64,000 nucleotides of DNA from the NCBI GenBank assembly GCA_038731605.1, contig JAVYQP010000001.1, positions 62,001 to 126,000 of the forward strand. The letters run 5' to 3'. The notes beneath the pieces are model-generated. The model was not told the origin of the DNA. It did not search any database and saw nothing but the letters and a program-made list of their open reading frames with translations. Positions 59,038 through 64,000 of this stretch are shown one piece after another. Origin of the DNA: WYZ-LMO2 sp038731605. Lineage in GTDB: Archaea > Halobacteriota > Archaeoglobi > Archaeoglobales > Archaeoglobaceae. Made by a program: the position numbers and the translations under genes. Positions within the stretch are counted from its first letter, which is position 1, and each line of letters begins with the position of its first letter.

Positions 59038-60450
59038 ATGGAATTCGAATACATCTTCGAAGAGGTCAAAGTAAAGCCGAGCAATGCTCCGAGGTTCAGG
59101 CTTAATGGAGAAGAGATCGACATTTGGAGCGAAGAATTCGCTGTTTATCACTCCAAGAGCATCGCAGATTACGTTCGTGAGAATCTGATTCGTTATGAAC
59201 TCCTTAAGAAAGATCCGTTTTACGAAATCGTCGGAAAGTCGAAGGAGAAGGAGCTCGTTAAGACTGCGCTGATGAGCGGGTCAAACATTCTTTTCAAGGG
59301 GAAAAAAGGCTACGGGAAAACGACTTTTTCGAAGAGCATACTGAAACTCCTCCCCGAGAAACTCCTTGCGATAAAGGGTTGCAAGATCCACGACGACCCG
59401 ACGCAACCTGTCTGCTTCTCCTGCAAGAAAAAGGTGCTCGAAGAGAACGTTGTAGACCTTGTCTTCATCCCGAGGAAGTGGATTCGCATCCCCGGAGACC
59501 CGATGATGACAACGAGACAGCTGATTGGGGGTATAAGCATCCAGAAGATCCGTGAGGGCTACGATCTCGATCACCCGGAGGTTTTCACCCCGGGAAGAGT
59601 TTTGAAAGCCCATAGGGGCATTGCTTACTTCGACGAACTCGGTTCCATACCTTCTGCGTTGCAAACACTTCTGCACGAGCTTTTTGAAGAGAAGCAGATA
59701 ACGACGCCCGAAGGCGATATAGTTCCGATGAAGATCGATGCTTTGATCATAGCATCAACGAATCCAGCGAACTACAAAGGTGTCTCAGACATAAAAGAAC
59801 CTCTGCTCGATAGGATGGAGCAAATCGACATTGGGGCTCCGGAAACAATTGAGGAGGAGATAGAGATCGGGCTCAGGAACATGAGCCTCAAAGAAGGTGC
59901 GAGGATTCCAGAATGGCATCTGAAAATCCTTGCCAACGCTGTTCGATGCATGAGGAGCAAGAACTGTAGATTTGCAAATCGAATTGAAGTTGAACCGAGT
60001 TGCAGGGCTACGATAAAGCTCTTCGACCACATTCGTGCGTCTGCGACGAGGAAGGGTCATGAGGCGGTGATGCTTTCTGATTACGGCGAGAAGTTCGAGA
60101 TAGTTAAGCTTGCGTTGAGGAGTAGGTTCGAGGTCGATTATGATGCAGAAATCTCGAAAGACGAGATTGTGGAAGGCGTTATCAACGACTCCATAGACAA
60201 CGTTTGCAGTTCAATATACGCTTCGATACCAAGAGATGTTTTCAGCGAGCTCATGGAGAGAGTTGCGGAGATGAGGGTTGTGAACGTTTACAAAGCCAAT
60301 GGAATCTCGGAGTTCGCAGTTCCGATGTGTAGCGATAGCTCCGAGCTAAGGTCTGCGGTCGAGATAATTTTGGAATCGATTGCAAGATGCTCTGGGCTCG
60401 TTGAGAGGCTTGGGGATGGAATCTATGCTTACAAAGCATACGATCGATAA
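59038..60450 (+). CDS. AAA+ ATPase, magnesium-chelatase subunit I-like
   Basis: A 470-residue AAA+ ATPase. Walker A is KGKKGYGKTT, followed by a Cys-containing insertion (KGCKIHDDPTQPVCFSCKKK) comparable with BchI; GIAYFDELGSIPSALQTLLHELFE is Walker B; STNPANYKG is sensor 1; LLDRMEQI is the Arg finger region. ATG 59038 lies about 24.5 nt from an AAAATAAG box, so it is probably leaderless; the frame is open upstream to 58981. It works as a pair with the VWA protein that overlaps its end. Confidence 0.83.
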   Translation: MEFEYIFEEVKVKPSNAPRFRLNGEEIDIWSEEFAVYHSKSIADYVRENLIRYELLKKDPFYEIVGKSKEKELVKTALMSGSNILFKGKKGYGKTTFSKSILKLLPEKLLAIKGCKIHDDPTQPVCFSCKKKVLEENVVDLVFIPRKWIRIPGDPMMTTRQLIGGISIQKIREGYDLDHPEVFTPGRVLKAHRGIAYFDELGSIPSALQTLLHELFEEKQITTPEGDIVPMKIDALIIASTNPANYKGVSDIKEPLLDRMEQIDIGAPETIEEEIEIGLRNMSLKEGARIPEWHLKILANAVRCMRSKNCRFANRIEVEPSCRATIKLFDHIRASATRKGHEAVMLSDYGEKFEIVKLALRSRFEVDYDAEISKDEIVEGVINDSIDNVCSSIYASIPRDVFSELMERVAEMRVVNVYKANGISEFAVPMCSDSSELRSAVEIILESIARCSGLVERLGDGIYAYKAYDR

Positions 60451-61591
60451 GCCTGAGTGCAGGCTCTGCAAAGAAGAAAATCCAATGCAGAACTTAGCCC
60501 AAGACATGCTTTACTCGCTCTTCAACCCTTATCATCGCGATAGGGGGAAGTTCGATTTATCAGAATTCCTTCGGAGATACATCAACGAAGACTTTCCGAT
60601 GCAACGTTTCTCGAAGTCGTTCTTTGGCAACTACTGGTCGAGAGACCTCGAGAAGCTTGGTGAGATGAGGAAAAAAGCTTGGGAAGACTTGAAGCAAATG
60701 CTCGAGAGGGGCGAACTGAGCAAGGACGACATCAGCATGAGCCAGCTTGTGGAGCTATTCTTCGAAGAAGTCGTGGAGGAGCTCGAGAAAATGGGATACA
60801 TCGAGACCTCGGAGGGGAGATTTCATCGGAAAACAGTTCGCTACAAACCGATTGCGGAAAAGATAATCGGGGACAAGATTCTTTCGATTGCACTCGAGAA
60901 TCTCGAGAAAAGAAAGGCTGGGGAAGAAGTGACCGAGATGGAAGGAGCGTCGATATTCGTCACGGAGAAGATCGTCGACTTCGACGAAACAATCCATAGC
61001 TTCGACAACATCGACATCGTAGAGAGCTTCGTTCAATCTCCCCAACTCGAGAAGTTCGTTGCAAGGCAACCGAAGCATTCGGAAAAGTGCTCTTATGCGA
61101 TGCTCATCGACGTCAGCGACTCGATGAGGGGAAAGAAGATAGTCGGCGCCATCGAAGCGGCGATAGCTTTGAAAAGAGCCATAAAGCGACATGATAGCGA
61201 ATTGGAGATCATAGCTTTTAACCACAGGGTTTCAAGGGTGAAGGGTGCAGAAATCCTTAACCTCGAACCAAGGGGCAGAACGGACATAGGCTTAGCGCTT
61301 AAATTTGCGAGAAAGATCTTGGCTGAAAAAAGCGGGAATAGAATTGTTTTTCTGATCTCAGACGGCGAGCCGACTTCGAGCTACAACCCACAACTCACAC
61401 CTTGGCACTGCGCTCTAAAAGAAGCGAGAATGCTCCGAAACATCAACGCAAAGCTCCAAATAGTCATGTTTGGGAACGAGAAAAGATTCGTTGATCTCTG
61501 CACTTCAATGGCTAAGCTCTGCGGGAAATCGAGCGTCTTTCACTTCTCAGATCCACTGAACCTCAAGAGATACATTCTCCACAGGTTTTAG
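60416..61591 (+). CDS. VWA-domain protein, partner of the AAA+ ATPase (ChlD/CoxE-like)
   Basis: A 391-residue protein. A short Cys pair (CRLC) starts it, then a helical region, and a C-terminal von Willebrand A domain with the MIDAS motif in LIDVSDSMRG, RGRTDIG and LISDGEPTSS. In chelatases and MoxR systems the VWA partner binds the substrate and the AAA+ ring remodels it. The target is unknown. It overlaps the ATPase by 35 nt. ATG 60425 is an alternative. Its 3' end overlaps the convergent KaiC-like gene by 4 nt. Confidence 0.82.
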   Translation: MESMLTKHTIDKPECRLCKEENPMQNLAQDMLYSLFNPYHRDRGKFDLSEFLRRYINEDFPMQRFSKSFFGNYWSRDLEKLGEMRKKAWEDLKQMLERGELSKDDISMSQLVELFFEEVVEELEKMGYIETSEGRFHRKTVRYKPIAEKIIGDKILSIALENLEKRKAGEEVTEMEGASIFVTEKIVDFDETIHSFDNIDIVESFVQSPQLEKFVARQPKHSEKCSYAMLIDVSDSMRGKKIVGAIEAAIALKRAIKRHDSELEIIAFNHRVSRVKGAEILNLEPRGRTDIGLALKFARKILAEKSGNRIVFLISDGEPTSSYNPQLTPWHCALKEARMLRNINAKLQIVMFGNEKRFVDLCTSMAKLCGKSSVFHFSDPLNLKRYILHRF

Positions 61592-62331
61592 AGGATCTCC
61601 TCCTTCGAATATACGACGATTCCTTTGTTCGTGATCTCGAACGGATGAATCTTCTTGCTGTGGTTTGTGCCACGCATCTTGAAGATCTCTATGCTTCGCA
61701 TTCTCGTGTTCTCGACTCTCGTGTAGTAGAGCACAATCGTGCCCTCGACGACGAAGTTCTCGACTCCAAATCTGCTGATTTTGTCTGGACCGTTTTCTAT
61801 GACCTCGCAAGTTAAAAGCGAAGTCAAGCCAAGGATTTCCATTGTCGTTGAGATCTTCAGCAGTTCAACTCTGAACTTCGCTGGGTCGCCTATGGTGAAG
61901 CCTATGGAAGTCGTGGAGTCGACAACAGCTCTTTTCGCTCCGATCTCGTCTTGGATCGTGATTATTTGATCGAGGAGACTTCTCGTGTCGAAGGGACGAA
62001 CGTCGATGTATTTTTCATCGCTCGGCAAACCGATTTTGGTCGAGGTTGCGTCAACGATCGCCAGCATGTTCTCGTCTTCGAGCTTTTCGAGATCCCAGCC
62101 AAAGGTTATTGAGTGCTCTCTCAGATGCTGGGGTCTCTCTTCTGTTGCTACAAATATTCCCGGTTCGTTGAACTTCTCTACGCCGTTTACCAAGAACTGC
62201 AGTGCAAAAACCGTTTTTCCAGATCCCGATGGACCAGAAACGAGGTAGCTCCTGTCCCTAAGCAGTCCTCCTTCACAGAGCTCATCAAAGCCCGGAATAC
62301 CCGTGGGAACACGCTCCAACATTATCATCAC
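61588..62331 (-). CDS. KaiC-like RecA-superfamily ATPase, single domain
   Basis: A 247-residue ATPase of the KaiC/RadA-like group. PTGIPGFDELCEGGLLRDRSYLVSGPSGSGKTVFALQFLVNG is the typical start with Walker A; FVATEER and AVVDSTTSIGF (Walker B) follow. It has one domain and may act as a regulatory or signalling ATPase; FlaH is another branch of this superfamily, but no archaellum genes are nearby. Start GTG 62331 is exactly 25.5 nt from a TTTAAA; ATGs at 62328 and 62322 are alternatives. Confidence 0.83.
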   Translation of the reverse strand: MMIMLERVPTGIPGFDELCEGGLLRDRSYLVSGPSGSGKTVFALQFLVNGVEKFNEPGIFVATEERPQHLREHSITFGWDLEKLEDENMLAIVDATSTKIGLPSDEKYIDVRPFDTRSLLDQIITIQDEIGAKRAVVDSTTSIGFTIGDPAKFRVELLKISTTMEILGLTSLLTCEVIENGPDKISRFGVENFVVEGTIVLYYTRVENTRMRSIEIFKMRGTNHSKKIHPFEITNKGIVVYSKEEIL

Positions 62332-62381
62332 TGTAACATTTGAAACCTTAAAGTTTAAATTATTTACGCAAGATTCGGGGC
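62332..62381. promoter_or_regulatory. Symmetric bidirectional promoter (KaiC-like / FBP aldolase-phosphatase)
   Basis: TTTAAA at 62354-62359 (centre 62356.5) lies exactly 25.5 nt from the ATG at 62382 (plus) and exactly 25.5 nt from the GTG at 62331 (minus). The arrangement repeats that of livFG/livKHM. Confidence 0.55.
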
Positions 62382-63488
62382 ATGAAGGTTACGGTGTCGT
62401 TGATCAAGGCAGACGTTGGTAGCGTTGCTGGACACGCAGTCGTTGCGGAAGAGATAAAGGCAATCGCAGAGGAAGCTCTTAAGGAAGCGGTTAAAGATGG
62501 CAAAATAATAGACTTCCGAGTTTTCAACGCAGGCGATGATCTCGAACTGCTCATGACCCACAGAAAAGGGGTGGACAGCGAAGAGATCCATGGACTCGCT
62601 TGGGAGGTCTTTAAAAAATGCGCAGAAAGGGCAAAGGAGCTCAAGCTTTACGGTGCAGGGCAAGACTTGTTGAAAGACGCTTTTTCTGGGAACGTTCGAG
62701 GTCTCGGACCGGGAGTTGCTGAGATGGAGTTCACAGAAAGAAAGGCGGAACCCTTCATCGCTTTCATGATGGACAAAACCGAGCCCGGGGCGTTTAACTT
62801 GCCGATCTTCAGAATATTCGCAGATCCCTTCAACACCGCTGGTCTCGTCATAGACCCCTCGATGCACTCGGGCTTCGTTTTCGAGATATGGGATATATTG
62901 GAGCACAAGAGAGTCTTTATGCGCAGTCCGGAGGAGATGTACAGCATCTTAGCTTTGATCGGTGCGAAGAGCAGATTTGTCATCAAAAGGGTTTATCCAA
63001 AGCCCGGAAAGCTTCCCACCGACGAGCCAGTCGCAGTTATAAGCACGGAGAAGCTTTATCAAGTCGCTGGTGAATACGTTGGGAAAGACGATCCAGTCGC
63101 AATCGTTCGTGCGCAAAGTGGCTTGCCTGCGGTTGGAGAAATCCTTGAAGCGTTCGCTTTCCCGCATTTAGTAAGCGGTTGGATGCGTGGGAGCCACAAC
63201 GGTCCATTGATGCCCGTTCCATTTAGGTATGCGAAGTGCACACGCTTCGATGGTCCGCCGAGGTGCATCGCAGCGGGATTTCAGATTTGCAACGGAAAGC
63301 TAATCGGTCCGGTCGACCTCTTCGACGACCCAGCCTTCGACTACGCAAGACAAAAGGCGAACGAGATCGCAGAATACATGCGAAGACACGGTCCCTTCGA
63401 GCCTCACAGACTTTCTGCGGAGGAGATGGAATACACGACCTTGCCGAAGGTTCTCGAGAGCTTGAAGGGTAGATTCGAGAGGATATGA
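62382..63488 (+). CDS. fbp: Fructose-1,6-bisphosphate aldolase/phosphatase (bifunctional)
   Basis: A 368-residue archaeal FBP aldolase/phosphatase, the gluconeogenic enzyme that both condenses triose phosphates and removes a phosphate. VSLIKADVGSVAGH at the start, FNAGDDLELLMTHRKG, GGN-like SGNVRGLGPGVAEMEF, DKTEPGAFNLPIFRIFADPFNT and GSHNGPLMPV are family blocks with Mg-binding acidic residues. It enforces the direction toward sugar synthesis. The next gene starts in its last codons (ATGA). Confidence 0.96.
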   Translation: MKVTVSLIKADVGSVAGHAVVAEEIKAIAEEALKEAVKDGKIIDFRVFNAGDDLELLMTHRKGVDSEEIHGLAWEVFKKCAERAKELKLYGAGQDLLKDAFSGNVRGLGPGVAEMEFTERKAEPFIAFMMDKTEPGAFNLPIFRIFADPFNTAGLVIDPSMHSGFVFEIWDILEHKRVFMRSPEEMYSILALIGAKSRFVIKRVYPKPGKLPTDEPVAVISTEKLYQVAGEYVGKDDPVAIVRAQSGLPAVGEILEAFAFPHLVSGWMRGSHNGPLMPVPFRYAKCTRFDGPPRCIAAGFQICNGKLIGPVDLFDDPAFDYARQKANEIAEYMRRHGPFEPHRLSAEEMEYTTLPKVLESLKGRFERI

Positions 63489-64000
63489 AGTATTTTTTCT
63501 GGAAAAACCTGATGAGCGAGGACAAGATAGAGTATTTGAGGAAGTTCAGCGTGGGAATCGTTGGTAGCAGACTGCTCTTGGAGATCCTATGGCGATGCGG
63601 AGTTGGTTGCATTCGCTACATCTCAGACTTCGTCACAACGTTTGACGTTGCCTACGATTGCTCTCTAAGCCCGTTGGAAGCAAATTGTTACGACGTCGTC
63701 CATCCAAGGTCTGATGAGAGTTGTATAATCTCGTATCTTTACCCAGAGAGCAAGTCCGAGCTTAGGAAGTTGCTGAAAGGCGTGGATTTGGTTATAGCGC
63801 ACAGGCACATGGCAGAGGTTGCGGAAGTCGCCGAGGAGATCGGAACCCCTTTTATACCCGACATAGTCACGGTTTTTCTGCCCGATGGTGTGCGATTCAA
63901 GGAAGTGGAGTATCCGAAGCTCGAAAGAGATCCTGTTAGCTACACGCTAACCTGCGGGCTCCAAGCGATGGAAGTCATGAGGATCTTCGCAGGGTTAAAG
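63485..64000 (+). CDS. ThiF/E1-like protein (3' end cut by window)
   Basis: An open frame from ATG 63485 to the window edge, 172 residues visible. RKFSVGIVGSRLLLEILWRCGVGCIRYISDF resembles the Rossmann nucleotide-binding start of ThiF/MoeB/E1 enzymes, although the glycine motif is degenerate; then FDVAYDCSLSP, a Cys-rich middle (ESCIISY) and VDLVIAHRHMAEVAEVAEEIGTPFIPDIVTVFLPDG. Its adenylation ability is uncertain. It overlaps fbp by 4 nt. Because archaeal ThiF-like enzymes activate SAMP-type proteins, a link with the JAMM protein at 41.5 kb is possible but not shown. Confidence 0.55.
   Translation, partial: MKYFFWKNLMSEDKIEYLRKFSVGIVGSRLLLEILWRCGVGCIRYISDFVTTFDVAYDCSLSPLEANCYDVVHPRSDESCIISYLYPESKSELRKLLKGVDLVIAHRHMAEVAEVAEEIGTPFIPDIVTVFLPDGVRFKEVEYPKLERDPVSYTLTCGLQAMEVMRIFAGLK

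Noticed and set aside
1..64000. Mobile elements, CRISPR arrays, integrases, toxin-antitoxin pairs or prophage genes
   Set aside because: None seen: no transposase, no regularly spaced repeats, no terminal inverted repeats, and the tRNA gene has no adjacent integrase or duplicated 3' end.

Overview
The window is a gene-dense stretch of an archaeal chromosome, most probably from an Archaeoglobus-like sulfate- or sulfite-reducing member of the Archaeoglobales; the species is not resolved. The reasons are dissimilatory sulfite reductase (dsrB, dsrD) at the left edge, CetZ, CheF, archaeal PurS/PurL, Nep1, the bifunctional FBP aldolase/phosphatase, TrmB, archaeal TATA promoters about 25 nt from the start, and GGTG/GGAGGTGAT ribosome-binding sites. 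No insertion sequence, CRISPR array, prophage or integrase was seen, and no stretch over about 160 bases lacks an assigned gene or promoter.

Layout. 1-8.6 kb: dsrB end, dsrD, a DUF483-like gene, a cetZ-ubiX-cobQ operon, thioredoxin reductase, a lone CheY-like receiver, and a GalT-like plus radical SAM pair. 8.6-14.7 kb (minus strand): NrfA/NrfH cytochrome c nitrite reductase and an operon of saccharopine-dehydrogenase-like, acetolactate-synthase-like and zinc-alcohol-dehydrogenase-like enzymes. 14.7-20.2 kb: half-size DMT transporter, an AIR-synthase-related protein, a three-gene DUF2589-type cluster of unknown function, an aldehyde:ferredoxin oxidoreductase and a small acidic protein. 20.2-30 kb: a sequon-rich surface protein, MATE transporter, Clp1/Grc3-type RNA kinase, transglutaminase-like protein, tRNA-Ala(GGC), purL/purS, an eight-cysteine protein and a tandem thymidylate-synthase-fold protein. 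30-34.4 kb: a branched-chain amino-acid-type ABC importer split into divergent arms (livFG and livKHM). 34.4-44.6 kb: truncated MscS-like protein, nitroreductase, an RND exporter with a CARDB-type partner, TrmB regulator, a leuC-JAMM-TIM-barrel operon, UspA, Nep1 and ThiL. 44.6-48.3 kb: a sensor without output domain and a complete iron-sulfur locus (Rrf2, TusA, IscS, IscU). 48.4-57.5 kb: a full chemotaxis operon (soluble PAS receptor, hemerythrin, cheW, cheF, cheY, cheB, cheA, cheC, cheD, cheR). 57.6-64 kb: flippase, AAA+ and VWA chelatase-like pair, KaiC-like ATPase, FBP aldolase/phosphatase and the start of a ThiF-like gene.

Functional picture: anaerobic respiration with sulfite and nitrite as electron acceptors, tungsten-type aldehyde oxidation, amino-acid import, gluconeogenesis, iron-sulfur assembly and taxis possibly tied to oxygen through hemerythrin.

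The most notable observations are: (1) promoters fall into two geometric classes, leaderless ones with the TATA centre about 25.5 nt from the start codon, and micro-leader ones where the predicted transcript begins exactly with the GGTG of a 9-10 nt leader; (2) perfectly symmetric TTTAAA boxes appear to serve two leaderless genes in opposite directions; (3) a perfect 7-10-7 inverted repeat straddles the TATA box of the Rrf2-isc operon; (4) the IscS homologue has glutamine in place of the PLP-binding lysine; (5) the DUF2589-type three-gene cluster is the best candidate here for an undescribed system; (6) one protein holds two thymidylate-synthase-like folds in tandem.
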